This document shows, one piece after another, positions 8,486-16,772 of a stretch of 60,875 bases of DNA. The notes under the pieces are model-generated. The model saw only the letters and a list, made by a program, of their open reading frames with translations, did not search any database and was not told the origin of the DNA. Position 1 is the stretch's first letter; each line of letters begins with the position of its first letter. Both the position numbers and the translations under genes were made by a program. The stretch lies in NCBI GenBank assembly GCA_964632755.1, contig CAZWDT010000005.1, positions 1 to 60,875 on the forward strand, written 5' to 3'. Origin of the DNA: JAFGMR01 sp964632755. GTDB taxonomy: Archaea > Halobacteriota > Methanosarcinia > Methanotrichales > Methanotrichaceae.

Positions 8486-9157
8486 CTATATACTGATCTC
8501 AGTTCCCGTATGGGAAGATGCGATCGCCTTTTTCAGGTTCGCTATCTCCTTTCCAAGCACTATGGCTGTGGGTATTCTGCTCCTCTCTATGATCTTTGCC
8601 GCCAGGGGATCGACGGGGGAGCGCGATCCGGCCTTTAGCTCGGTCCTGTTGGTTATGAGCACGAGATCGGCCGGCGTCATACTTTCGATCCTCTTCGCCG
8701 ATGGATCTGTCTCTGGGTCCGATGTGTATACGCCGTCTACGGATGTTGCTATGATCAGACGGTCTGCGCAAGCGTACTCCGCGAGCATCGCCGAGACGGC
8801 GTCGGTAGTCTGTCCAGGATAGAGCCCGCCCATCACGACCAAGCGATAGAGCCTGGCTGCCAGAAGGGCATTCTGATAGGAGCAGGGGATCTCCAGGGGT
8901 GCCTTACCCTCCAGGGCTGCGACAAGCAGAAGGGCATTGAGCCTCGTTGCCTCTATTCCAATGCTGTCGCAGAAGGCCTCGCTCGCGCCGAGCGCGCGGG
9001 CCTTCTCGATGTACTCCCGGGCGATCCTTCCGCCGCCGACAACGACGTAGACCTGATGCTCTTTAGCGATCTCCTGTAGAGCCCTTCCATAGCCTCGCAA
9101 GCTCTCTGGATCTTGGCCTGCTAGGATTGAGCCGCCCAATGAGTAGACGATTATCAT
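8486..9157 (-). CDS. pyrH: UMP kinase, archaeal type
   Basis: PyrH phosphorylates UMP to UDP in pyrimidine nucleotide synthesis. The 223-residue protein has the amino-acid-kinase fold: an N-terminal MIIVYSLGGSIL phosphate loop, VVVGGGRIAREYI, the UMP-site region VVMGGLYPGQTTDAVSAMLAE, and the C-terminal SVDGVYTSDPETDPSAKRI signature. Length and motifs fit archaeal UMP kinases rather than the longer bacterial enzyme. It is the last gene of a minus-strand run with glyS, a polyprenol-kinase-like gene and adk, 54 bases after adk. Confidence 0.93.
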   Translation of the reverse strand: MIIVYSLGGSILAGQDPESLRGYGRALQEIAKEHQVYVVVGGGRIAREYIEKARALGASEAFCDSIGIEATRLNALLLVAALEGKAPLEIPCSYQNALLAARLYRLVVMGGLYPGQTTDAVSAMLAEYACADRLIIATSVDGVYTSDPETDPSAKRIESMTPADLVLITNRTELKAGSRSPVDPLAAKIIERSRIPTAIVLGKEIANLKKAIASSHTGTEISI

Positions 9158-9211
9158 GCGTCGCCAATGGATGCCGCGATGGATAAAAAGAGATCCCCCT
9201 TGATGGGGGGC

Positions 9212-9856
9212 TTAGATCTTGTTCAGGGTTGCTGAGATCTCCTCGAAGATATTGGGGATCCCGGCTGCGCCATTGATGTTGGCGATTATGCCCTGCTTGT
9301 TGAAGTAGTCGATCAAAGGCTGGGTCTGTTGCTTGTAGACCTCGAGCCTGTTGATGATGGCTCCTTCCTTATCGTCGTCCCTGTGGTAGAGATCCCCACC
9401 GCATTCGTCGCACTTGCCCTCCACCTTTGGGGGGTTGAACATGATGTGGTAGCTGCGGCCGCACTTGCACATCCTTCTGCCACTTAGGCGGCGCACGAGT
9501 TCATTGTCGGGGACGTCGATATTCAGGACCACGTCGATCTTCTGCTTCAAGGAGGGCAGGATCTTGTCCAGGGCTTGAGCCTGGGGAATGGTTCGTGGGA
9601 AGCCGTCAAGCATGTAGCCGCCCTGCACGTCTGGCTTGGCCAGGCGGTCCTTGATGATGTCTATAAGCAGGCTGTCGGGAACCAATTGCCCGGCGTCCAT
9701 GAACTTCTTTGCCTCCACTCCCAAGGGGGTGTTGTTCCGGACGTTCTCACGAAGGATATCTCCTGTCGAGATGTGGCGGACGCTGTACTTGTCGGCGATC
9801 ATCTTGGCCTGAGTACCCTTGCCCGATCCGGGCGGACCTAGCAGAATAATATTCAT
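9212..9856 (-). CDS. adk: Adenylate kinase with zinc LID
   Basis: Adenylate kinase interconverts ATP plus AMP with two ADP and balances the energy charge. The 214-residue protein is the bacterial-like long form: the P-loop GPPGSGKGTQAK, DGFPRTIPQAQAL, and a LID domain holding four cysteines (CKCGRSYHIMFNPP...CDECGG) that should bind structural zinc. Many archaea use a different trimeric AdkA. The long form is the usual one in Methanosarcinales. The neighbours pyrH and glyS suggest a housekeeping operon. Confidence 0.95.
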   Translation of the reverse strand: MNIILLGPPGSGKGTQAKMIADKYSVRHISTGDILRENVRNNTPLGVEAKKFMDAGQLVPDSLLIDIIKDRLAKPDVQGGYMLDGFPRTIPQAQALDKILPSLKQKIDVVLNIDVPDNELVRRLSGRRMCKCGRSYHIMFNPPKVEGKCDECGGDLYHRDDDKEGAIINRLEVYKQQTQPLIDYFNKQGIIANINGAAGIPNIFEEISATLNKI

Positions 9857-9911
9857 ACCATACCTCCTTTCCGCTCGCGTCTATGAGTCCTTCGTTAAAA
9901 AACCTTTCCAA

Positions 9912-10532
9912 TCAGATGACCATCGCGGCGAGAGCCATCGCCGTCCCGGCATAGATGGGTATGGTCAGGTTGTCGTCAACCGGGAATCGCCCGAGGAAGA
10001 GGGGGACAGAGTCGGCAAGCGTCGCTCCCGCAGCTCCTGCTGCGTATATCGGCCATGGGATCATCGTATAGCTGGAGGAGAGGGCGCCTATTGCAAAGCA
10101 TGCGAGGAACATCCCGGCGACGATCGGAAGGGGCTTGATCCGCCAAGGTCCCCCGCCTCTAACGTCGCTTCCCCGAAGGACAGATCCTAAAAGGCCGCTT
10201 GCGGCATCTCCCAGGGAGAGCATGAGCATGGCGCATATTGCAACCGTCGCTGGAAAGGTGATAACGGTGACGAGGCTTCCCAGGATGTAGTAGAAGTAGC
10301 CAGCAACCCTCCCTTCCTCCCGGGCCCTCACCTCCGGGAGGCGGATACGCCCCTTCAGCCTCAAGGCCTCGAGTATGATGGCAACGACGAAGGCAAGCGC
10401 TATCAAGGCTGCGGTTGCGGCCTCGCCAAGCATTATGATGCCAGCAGGGACGGAAAGGCCGGTTAGGTGTATCGACTTCCTGCGGATCTCCTGGCGAAGG
10501 GAGAGCTTCCAGTTGGCGTTCCAGGAGATCAC
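9912..10532 (-). CDS. Polyprenol/diacylglycerol kinase-like membrane protein
   Basis: This protein of about 206 residues has at least six hydrophobic segments and fits the SEC59/dolichol-kinase-like family, which uses CTP to phosphorylate polyprenols or related lipids. Supporting segments are LRQEIRRKSIHLTGL at the N-terminus, the polar loop LSLGDAASGLLGSV (the CTP-binding-like signature of this family), and GATLADSVPLFLGRFPVDDN near the end. A role in polyprenyl phosphate supply for glycosylation is likely but unproven. I prefer the GTG at 10532, which sits six bases after GAGGTG, over the GTG at 10541. It follows glyS by about 30 bases on the same strand. Confidence 0.75.
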   Translation of the reverse strand: MISWNANWKLSLRQEIRRKSIHLTGLSVPAGIIMLGEAATAALIALAFVVAIILEALRLKGRIRLPEVRAREEGRVAGYFYYILGSLVTVITFPATVAICAMLMLSLGDAASGLLGSVLRGSDVRGGGPWRIKPLPIVAGMFLACFAIGALSSSYTMIPWPIYAAGAAGATLADSVPLFLGRFPVDDNLTIPIYAGTAMALAAMVI

Positions 10533-10562
10533 TACGCCCACCTCTAGCGCATATCTCTGGTC

Positions 10563-12299
10563 CTAAGTCGATTCCCTGGGCGTGCCGGCATCCAGGAACT
10601 CGACCTCTCCCCTGACGAGGGCGGAAACGGCCTCCACGACCTTATCCAGGGGAACCCTCACCTGGCCCATGGAGTCGCGGTCCCTGATGGTGACTGTCGC
10701 CTCCTCGATCGTCTCGTAATCGATTGTGACGCAGAAGGGGGTTCCGACCTCATCGTTTCGCCTGTACCTCCTCCCGATGCTCCCCGAGGTGTCGTACTCG
10801 GCCATGATGCCCTCCCGTCGGAAGGCCTGCAAGAGGGCCTCGGCCGGCCGAGCAAGTTCTGGCCGGTCCATGAGGGGCAAGATTGCCACCTGAAGCGGTG
10901 CCATGGCCGGTATGAACCGCAGAACGACACGGCTCTCCCCGGCGACCTCCTCCTGGTCGTAGGAGTGGTCGAGAACGGTGTAGATGATCCGATCGATCCC
11001 AAAAGACGGCTCTATTACGTGAGGGATCACATCTTCGCCACGGATCTCCTCTTCCACCACCTCGAAGGATACGAGATCCTTCTCGATCGTTATGGGCTTG
11101 CCATCCACGACGACGCATATCACGTCGCCCTTCAGCTCCTCTTCATCGAGCGATTTGAGTGCCTCGGCGACGGCCTTTGCCTCTCCCTTGAACCGGGGGC
11201 CAAGCGCCTTCATATCGGGCCTAACGACGAGCCTCTCGCAGCGCTTGGGCTCGGCGTAGGGGACGAAGACTGTGAGCTTGGCCTGGCTATGGGCCATGTG
11301 CGACCTCAGATCGTAGTCGGTTCGGTCCGCAATTCCGACTATCTCGATCCAGCCCAGCCGCTCGAGGAGGACCTCGGCGTCCCAGCAGTCGGCGGCGTAG
11401 TGGGCCATCTCGTCCGCCTTATGCTGGCGAAATCGCAACCTTTCAGGCGCAACGCCCACAGCCATGAGGAACTGGTAGGTGCGAGCAACGTAGTAAGCGA
11501 GCATCTGATGGGCGATGATCCCGCGCTTCACAGCGTCCCCTAGCGTCATCTCATCGATTACGCCCCTCTCCTGCGCCTCCTGGGAGTAGAGCCGAAGCGT
11601 AAGGTCGCTAACCTCCCCGAAGCGGGGGTGCGTCTTATCGCGAGGATCGATGAAGACCTCGGCCTCGGCCTGGGTGAACTCGCGCAGGCGGATCACCCCT
11701 TGTCGCGGCGAGATCTCATTTCTGTACGACTTGCCGATCTGTACCGCCCCAAAGGGAAGCGCATCTCTGAAGTAGCGAAGAAGCCTCGGGAAGTTGATGA
11801 ACATGCCCTGTGCCGTCTCTGGGCGCAGGTACCCGGGATGGGTGGACCCAGGTCCTATGGTCGTCTTGAACATGAGGTTGAACTCGTAGATCTCGGAGAG
11901 TTCTCCTCCGCACTCGGGGCAGAAGATATCGTTCTCATGGATGATTCGACCTATCTCCTCGTTGGAGAGGGCGTCAGGCACCTCCACGATATGCTTGATC
12001 AGGTGGTCTGCTCTGTAGACCTCTTTGCACTCCTGGCACTCGGTCAAAGGATCGGAGAATCCGCTCAGGTGGCCAGATGCTGCGAAGATTCCCTCAACAC
12101 CGATGGTCGGGGCCTCGATCTCGGCGAAGCCCTCGTTGATGACGAAGATGCGCCTCCAGGTATCTTCGATCTTCCTCTTGAGCAGCGCTCCCAGGGGGCC
12201 GTAGTCGTAGAAGCCCGCAGCTCCGCCATACAGCTCGAAGGCCGGCCACATTATGCCCCTCCTTCGCGCAAGCTCGGTCACCTGTTCGTACCTGTCCAT
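10563..12299 (-). CDS. glyS: Glycyl-tRNA synthetase
   Basis: This 578-residue class II synthetase charges tRNA-Gly. It is the archaeal/eukaryotic homodimer type, as shown by the N-terminal MWPAFELYGGAAGFYDYGP (motif 1 region), YLRPETAQGMFINFPRLL and SYRNEISPRQGVIRLREFTQAE (motif 2 with the conserved arginine), and EPSFGIDRIIYTVL (motif 3). A zinc site is visible in CPECGGELSE and the earlier CQEC. The C-terminal 110 residues form the anticodon-binding domain (VAILPLMDRPEL). Length is normal. It heads the minus-strand run with the polyprenol-kinase-like gene, adk and pyrH. Confidence 0.96.
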   Translation of the reverse strand: MDRYEQVTELARRRGIMWPAFELYGGAAGFYDYGPLGALLKRKIEDTWRRIFVINEGFAEIEAPTIGVEGIFAASGHLSGFSDPLTECQECKEVYRADHLIKHIVEVPDALSNEEIGRIIHENDIFCPECGGELSEIYEFNLMFKTTIGPGSTHPGYLRPETAQGMFINFPRLLRYFRDALPFGAVQIGKSYRNEISPRQGVIRLREFTQAEAEVFIDPRDKTHPRFGEVSDLTLRLYSQEAQERGVIDEMTLGDAVKRGIIAHQMLAYYVARTYQFLMAVGVAPERLRFRQHKADEMAHYAADCWDAEVLLERLGWIEIVGIADRTDYDLRSHMAHSQAKLTVFVPYAEPKRCERLVVRPDMKALGPRFKGEAKAVAEALKSLDEEELKGDVICVVVDGKPITIEKDLVSFEVVEEEIRGEDVIPHVIEPSFGIDRIIYTVLDHSYDQEEVAGESRVVLRFIPAMAPLQVAILPLMDRPELARPAEALLQAFRREGIMAEYDTSGSIGRRYRRNDEVGTPFCVTIDYETIEEATVTIRDRDSMGQVRVPLDKVVEAVSALVRGEVEFLDAGTPREST

Positions 12300-12429
12300 A
12301 GCCTATCCTCTCGAAAGCGTAGATGGAGGTGGGTCATTTAACCTTTATCGTCTGCCCAATGCGGGGCGGGGCCTCGCCGGCGCAATAGATCTAGAGATTA
12401 AGAAAGATCAAGCGACCAAAAGAACTGAA

Positions 12430-12880
12430 GGATATGCAGAAGGTGAGAAGACGCAATACCACAGAGCCCCTTTGTATGGGGATGCGACCGTATCCAGGCG
12501 CCCATTCCCACCTTGCACCCTTACCAGGAGGGGGCCGGGAGTCTGCGCTGGAGTTCCGCACAGCGCCCCGCAAACGAGAGCCGACCGCAGATATGCAGCG
12601 GACTTTGCCCCTCGGCCACATTGTCCTGGTGGTGCCGCGTCCCTGGATCCTGTGGGCCTTCCCCCGGGCTTATCAGCCGATGGTCGGCGTGCTACGCCTA
12701 TCAGGGCGTGCATCTTACAGGCCTATCCATCCAGGCTATGCCGGGCGCAATCGATTCCTTCAGACCAGGAAGCCAAACGCGAATGCACCGCCCACCTAAG
12801 GGCGCGCACCTCCCAGTTGCCAAAGGCCTTCATCGAAGCGCCAGCCCACGCCATCAACACAAGACGCGGCAAACATATAT
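12430..12880 (-). other. Promoter-led GC-rich segment, possible structured RNA
   Basis: About 450 bases with no convincing protein lie between glyS and the interrupted nuclease gene. The minus strand begins just below a strong archaeal promoter. The segment contains several good hairpins: GCCGA/TCGGC around a 3-base loop at 12676-12688, ACGCC/GGCGT just beyond, and CCCC/GGGG around 12465-12480. Short stretches on the minus strand (AAAGTCC; GGTAAGGGTGCAAGG) recall RNase P RNA core motifs, but the expected ACAGAA-type element is missing and the spacing from the promoter is wrong, so I do not call it RNase P. A decayed gene is an alternative. Confidence 0.35.
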
Positions 12881-12892
12881 GTAGTCATTAAT

Positions 12893-12909
12893 GGTATAAA
12901 TAGCTTTCG
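12893..12909 (-). promoter_or_regulatory. Strong BRE/TATA promoter
   Basis: The minus strand reads CGAAAGCTATTTATACC, a near-ideal BRE plus TATA box. It would initiate near 12870, directly into the GC-rich segment described at 12430-12880. No clear coding sequence follows, which is why the segment is flagged as a possible RNA gene. Confidence 0.5.
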
Positions 12910-13056
12910 GGACTACACAGGACTCTGCAGATTTCGATCACCGAGGATGGGCAAGATCATCGATTGGCCAGAATCACAGTTCTCGCTATCATCACGATCG
13001 TCATATAATTGATTCATAGATGGGCTTTATGCGCCTACCCATATACACCACTTGGC

Positions 13057-13767
13057 TTACTTTTTAAATTTTTCTATTAACCATGATTTACGGCTTAGAG
13101 CTGCCTTTTTGCTGATGTACCCAGCTAATTCTATCCACTTATCTGAAATATTTGATTTATCAAAATTCATGACGCATTCGTCAGGAGCTAGCGAGCCGTT
13201 ATACTTGAATACCATTATTTGTTGGCCGTTGGTTATAACATAATATGCTGGCAATACTTGCTGAGCATAGGATTTTGCCTGGCCTATATTATCCTCATTG
13301 ACATTCTTTTTCTTACATTCAATCACTAAGAGTGCATTTTCTTTTTCCCTGCTCAAGCCGTTAAATAAAACAATATCAGCCTCTTTTTTAGACTTGTGTA
13401 CCCCTTCAAACATCTCAACTGGGTAGCCCATTGAAATATCATCCAACTCATATCCAAGCTCTCTTAAAAGGGGTACTACGAAGAAGGTCTCAACCTCTGC
13501 TTCACTTTCGAAATCTATTGTTATTATATTTTGAAATCACTTTAAAGACGGGGTGTATGGATCCTTTTCATTCCCTATGTCACCTCCGTCAGTAATCGCA
13601 ATACTAAGTTCAATCCAATCATGATATCTATTCTCTATCCCTAACTCGGCTCCGGATTTCACAGCAACTTTAAGCTTTTGCTCCCTTAGAGTACTCGTTA
13701 TTCGCTCTACTACCGGCTTTGTTCGTTTCTTGACTCGAAACATATTCCAAAAGGTAGAACTTTTCAA
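13057..13767 (-). pseudogene. Interrupted PD-(D/E)XK nuclease (HsdR-N-like)
   Basis: One continuous frame of about 235 codons is split by a single in-frame TGA at 13537-13539. The 76-residue front part runs MKSSTFWNMFRVKKRT to EKDPYTPSLK. The back part (QNIITIDFESEAEVETFFVV...) is the type I restriction R-subunit N-terminal nuclease fold, with EADIVLF and LLVIECKKK giving the catalytic D...E-x-K triad. The remainder looks intact and ends WLIEKFKK. Base composition is much more AT-rich than in the neighbours, which suggests horizontal arrival. A sequencing error or a recently inactivated gene are both possible. No restriction partner genes are nearby. Confidence 0.7.
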
Positions 13768-13888
13768 TCTTTTTGGCTTATTGGGGCTTTGGTCGACCGA
13801 TTGAAATATCTCTTAAGCAATTTCATCATAACTTTTTTTTAGCCATGAAACCTCACCAAATTATATAGCGTTATTCGTCATTCCAGGC

Positions 13889-13996
13889 TTATAAGTATTC
13901 CCAATCAGTCTTCGATAAAAGCAGTGTGCCGTATCTTCTATAATTTTGCAGGAGCATGCTCAATACGTTGAGGTAAACTGCCCCTTCAGCTGATCT
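13889..13996 (-). pseudogene. Protein fragment of unknown origin
   Basis: Read on the minus strand this 35-codon stretch gives AVYLNVLSMLLQNYRRYG and TLLLSKTDWEYL before a stop, a plausible piece of a larger protein. It has no start codon and no recognised family. It sits in the AT-rich debris between the nuclease pseudogene and the transposase relic. The rest of 13768-14102 shows nothing assignable. Confidence 0.25.
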
Positions 13997-14102
13997 TCAG
14001 CGGAACCGCAATGTCTCCGGATAGTGGTATGTTTTGATCAGTATCTCAAATACCCTCACGATATTGAGCAAGTTCTTTTGCAGGCCCTGTTCCCGATCAT
14101 AT

Positions 14103-14172
14103 TTATTCTCGGGCAAGCCAATCCTCATTGATGTCTATGATTATGGATGCTGCAAGCCTCAAATCCATCGCG
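14103..14172 (-). pseudogene. Second IS256-type transposase tail relic
   Basis: The minus-strand peptide MDLRLAASIIIDINEDWL ending ARE-stop parallels the tail of the relic at 5041 (RVAGSIMMDMNEEWITGKKY) and the generic C-terminus of mutator-type transposases. Only about 22 codons remain, right after the sufB stop region. It indicates an old insertion next to the suf operon. Confidence 0.4.
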
Positions 14173-14230
14173 AGGTGATGGCCCCTGTCAGCCGGCCCCG
14201 ATCCCCTTAAAAGAGCGATGAGGGGAGCCT

Positions 14231-15445
14231 TCAGCTCCCCCCGTGGATCTCCTCGAGCTTCGTGATTCTCTGCATCTCCTCCTTGAGGGCGGGAGGAAGC
14301 CCCTTGATCTCCACGTCGAGGAAGCCGCGGACGATGACCCTTGTAGCCTCGTCGGCCGGCAGGCCGCGGGCCATCAGGTACTCGAGCTCCTCCTGGGAGA
14401 TCTTGCCCACGGCTGCCTCGTGGGACATGTCGAGGCCGCCGCACCAGCCGTCGAGCTCCGGGATCGAGTAGATCCGCCCCTTTTCGGTCAGGATCAGGCC
14501 TACGCACTCCAGGTGGGCCTTGATATCCGGGACCTTTCCCACCATCCGGCCGCGATTGATGATCTCTCCGCCGGTCGAGACGACTCGCGATATCGATTCA
14601 GCGCTGCTCTTTGGGGCCTCGAGCAGCGTCTGGTTGCCGATATCGATCTTTCCCCGGCTGGAGTACATGATTGTGTTGAAGCTCGCCTTTGCTCCCTCGC
14701 CTGCAAGGGTTGCCGTGGGGAAGGCCTGGAGGCTCTTTACGGGGCTGAGTGTGATGTAGTTCTCGGAGATCGATCCTCCGGCCTCGACGTATGACGCGCC
14801 GCGAGGCCTCACCTCCACCTCCTCGCCCCAGTTGTGGACCATGGTGAAGCTCACATGTGCTCCTTTCTTGACGTAGACCTCGGATACGCCTAGGTGAAGC
14901 CCCCGGCCTGCGTGGGCGGGCGTCGTGCAGCCAGTGATGATATGGAGGCGGCTGTTCTCCTCAGCTATGACTACGTTATGAACCCTCTGGCGGCTTCCTC
15001 CGCCTCCCATGTAGAGGCAGGCCTTGAGAGGAAAGACCGTAGTCGTATTCGGCTTGGCCCTGATGAAGTATCCCGCAGGTGGGTGAAGTCCCACGTCGGC
15101 GGTGAACTTGTCCATGTCGATTGGGACGAGCTTCCAGTAGTAGTCCTTGAGGTAGCTGTGCTTCTCAAGGGCGGATGCTATGTCGAGAAGCTCGATTCCC
15201 TCCATCGCGGCCGACTGGAGGACTGGCGACTGGTCCAGCTGGAGGTAGTCGCCGGAGGTCTCGCCGCCAAGGCTCACGCCAGCTGCAAGGGCTGCCTGCT
15301 CGACCTCTTTGGGAAGGCTTTCCGAGTCCATCTCGCCGTGTGTTTTCGCCTCAGACTCGTAGCTATCGAGATCGATATCAGTTCCGAGAGCCGCCCTCTT
15401 CTCCCTGGCCTTCTCGGCCCTCTTCTCTAGGCCGGACATAGACAT
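14231..15445 (-). CDS. sufB: SufB/SufD-family Fe-S scaffold protein
   Basis: With SufC this protein forms the scaffold on which Fe-S clusters are assembled. The product of about 404 residues has the SufBD beta-helix core (LHIITGCTTPAHAGRGLHLG, VSFTMVHNWGEEVEVRPR, GEIINRGRMVGKVPDIKAH). Its C-terminal region, CVGLILTEKGRIYSIPELDG followed by HEAAVGKISQEELEYLMARGL, carries the conserved Glu/His pair of SufB. It is the archaeal short form without a long N-terminal extension. The start at 15445 overlaps the end of sufC by 19 bases and has a G-rich Shine-Dalgarno-like stretch, so the two are translationally coupled. No cysteine desulfurase is nearby. Confidence 0.92.
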   Translation of the reverse strand: MSMSGLEKRAEKAREKRAALGTDIDLDSYESEAKTHGEMDSESLPKEVEQAALAAGVSLGGETSGDYLQLDQSPVLQSAAMEGIELLDIASALEKHSYLKDYYWKLVPIDMDKFTADVGLHPPAGYFIRAKPNTTTVFPLKACLYMGGGGSRQRVHNVVIAEENSRLHIITGCTTPAHAGRGLHLGVSEVYVKKGAHVSFTMVHNWGEEVEVRPRGASYVEAGGSISENYITLSPVKSLQAFPTATLAGEGAKASFNTIMYSSRGKIDIGNQTLLEAPKSSAESISRVVSTGGEIINRGRMVGKVPDIKAHLECVGLILTEKGRIYSIPELDGWCGGLDMSHEAAVGKISQEELEYLMARGLPADEATRVIVRGFLDVEIKGLPPALKEEMQRITKLEEIHGGS

Positions 15446-16170
15446 TCCACACACCCCTCGTAACCGTTGGCCTTTATCTGCTCGAGGATCTCTATGGGGC
15501 CTCCGGAGCATACAACCGTCCCTTCTATCATCACATGGGCCTTGTCGGTCGATATATAGTCCAGGATATGGCCGAAGTGGGTGATGATGATCCCCGACTT
15601 GGTCCTCGTGCTGGGACGCTGGTCCTTCTGGGTCAGCATATTTATCGCTTTGCCGATCACCTTGATGTTCTCCAGATCGACGCCGGAGTCCGGCTCGTCG
15701 AGCATGACTAAGTCCGGCCCCTGCGCCATGAGCTGAACCATCTCCGACCTCTTCACCTCGCCGCCGGAAAATCCCTTGTTCACCTCTCGATCGGCGAAAT
15801 CGGCGAAGTCGAGCTCGTTTAGGATCCATGCGGCATCTGCCTTGGGGTTGCAGAGCTTTATCAGGTCCCGCACCTTGAGCCCCCTGATGGTAGGCGGGCG
15901 CTGGAAGGCTATCCCTAGCCCCAGCTGGGCCCTCTCGTTCATGGGCATCTCTGTAATGTCCTGCCCCTTGAACCGTATTTGGCCGTCTTCTACGACGTAG
16001 CGCGGGATTCCGGCAATGGTGTTGAGAAGCGTCGTCTTCCCGCAGCCGTTTGGCCCGAAGAGGGCATGCGTCTCCCCCTGCCCCACCTTCAGGTTGACGT
16101 CTTTCAAGACGCCCTTGCCCCCTATGCTGACCCATAGTCCAATGATTTCGAGCAGCCAGATCACCTCCAA
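15427..16170 (-). CDS. sufC: SufC Fe-S assembly ATPase
   Basis: SufC is the ABC-type ATPase that drives the SufBC scaffold. Walker A is GPNGCGKTTLLNTI near residue 40, the signature is KGFSGGEVKRSEMVQLMAQ, and Walker B is PDLVMLDEPDSGVD, followed by the switch histidine in IITHFGHIL. The C-terminus has extra cysteines (GCVECLC). The start is unclear: no in-frame ATG exists near the expected N-terminus. A perfect Shine-Dalgarno GGAGGTGATC (16168-16159) would favour a CTG at 16155 (product starting LLEIIGL, as in homologues). The TATA box would instead allow a leaderless TTG at 16170. Confidence 0.93.
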   Translation of the reverse strand: MEVIWLLEIIGLWVSIGGKGVLKDVNLKVGQGETHALFGPNGCGKTTLLNTIAGIPRYVVEDGQIRFKGQDITEMPMNERAQLGLGIAFQRPPTIRGLKVRDLIKLCNPKADAAWILNELDFADFADREVNKGFSGGEVKRSEMVQLMAQGPDLVMLDEPDSGVDLENIKVIGKAINMLTQKDQRPSTRTKSGIIITHFGHILDYISTDKAHVMIEGTVVCSGGPIEILEQIKANGYEGCVECLCPA

Positions 16171-16193
16171 GCCATTTTACCTTTGGCCCCGGT

Positions 16194-16202
16194 GGTATAA
16201 AC
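16194..16202. promoter_or_regulatory. Bidirectional TATA between sufC and aconitase-type gene
   Basis: GGTATAAAC reads as a TATA box on the plus strand and GTTTATACC on the minus strand. It lies about 25 bases from the first possible sufC codon and about 50 bases before the ATG of the gene at 16252, and may serve both genes. Confidence 0.45.
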
Positions 16203-16251
16203 CCTTTTGTCGCTGGAAAAGGATAATATCGATGGATCCCTATCTGGATGT

Positions 16252-16764
16252 ATGATCAGGGGCAGGGCATGGTTGTTCGGCGATGATGTGGATACAGATG
16301 TGATAATACCTGGAAAGTACCTTCGGACCAAGGACCTCCGCCTTCTTGCGGACCACGTCATGGAGGGGCTGGACTCAGAGTTCGCTTCGAAGGTGGGCCT
16401 GGGCGATCTGATCGTGGCCGGAAGGAACTTCGGCTGCGGATCCTCGCGGGAGCAAGCCCCGCTTGCCTTGCGGGAGGCGGGCGTATCCTGCGTCGTTGCC
16501 CGCTCATTTGCCCGCATCTTCTTTAGAAACGCAATCAACGTGGGCCTCGCCGTTGTCGAGGCCGATGTGGAATGCAAGGAAGGAGACATCGTTGAGGTAG
16601 ACCTATCGAGGGGTCTCGTGACCGTGGGCGAGAGATCCTTCCAGGGGACGAAGATCCCTGCGTTCCTCCTCGATATCCTTCAGCACGGGGGGCTCGTCGC
16701 TCACAGGAGGCTAGAGGCTGCGGCCCCACACGGAGACGAGGCCGGCATGGGGAGATCGCCTTGA
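16252..16764 (+). CDS. 3-isopropylmalate dehydratase/homoaconitase small subunit
   Basis: This 170-residue protein is the swivelling small subunit of an aconitase-type hydro-lyase. Motifs are FGDDVDTDVIIPGKYLRT, VGLGDLIVAGRNFGCGSSRE and ARSFARIFFRNAINVGL. The loop YLRT is the version linked in archaea to enzymes that also take homoaconitate-type substrates, so it may act in leucine synthesis, in coenzyme B (2-oxosuberate) synthesis, or both. The large subunit is not in the window. The start ATG at 16252 gives the family-typical MIRGRAWLFGDDVDTD. It is followed at once by an unknown gene and a matching dehydrogenase gene. Confidence 0.88.
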   Translation: MIRGRAWLFGDDVDTDVIIPGKYLRTKDLRLLADHVMEGLDSEFASKVGLGDLIVAGRNFGCGSSREQAPLALREAGVSCVVARSFARIFFRNAINVGLAVVEADVECKEGDIVEVDLSRGLVTVGERSFQGTKIPAFLLDILQHGGLVAHRRLEAAAPHGDEAGMGRSP

Positions 16765-16772
16765 TCTTTCCC

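Noticed and set aside
12430..12880. RNase P RNA or SRP RNA assignment for the GC-rich segment.
   Set aside because: Some short core-like motifs occur, but the RNase P ACAGAA-type element, the SRP GGAAG-type tip and consistent end pairing were not found.
12253..12891. A 212-codon plus-strand frame over the glyS start and the GC-rich segment.
   Set aside because: It overlaps the glyS N-terminus antisense, has no promoter and gives a low-complexity, domain-free product.
13537..13539. Selenocysteine or read-through explanation for the TGA in the nuclease gene.
   Set aside because: No selenocysteine-type structure or context is visible. A simple nonsense change or sequencing error is more likely.
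14231..16135. A 634-codon minus-strand frame covering sufB and running on through sufC.
   Set aside because: Only the part after 15445 is SufB. The earlier part is an out-of-frame reading of sufC, rich in Arg and Gly, with no domain.
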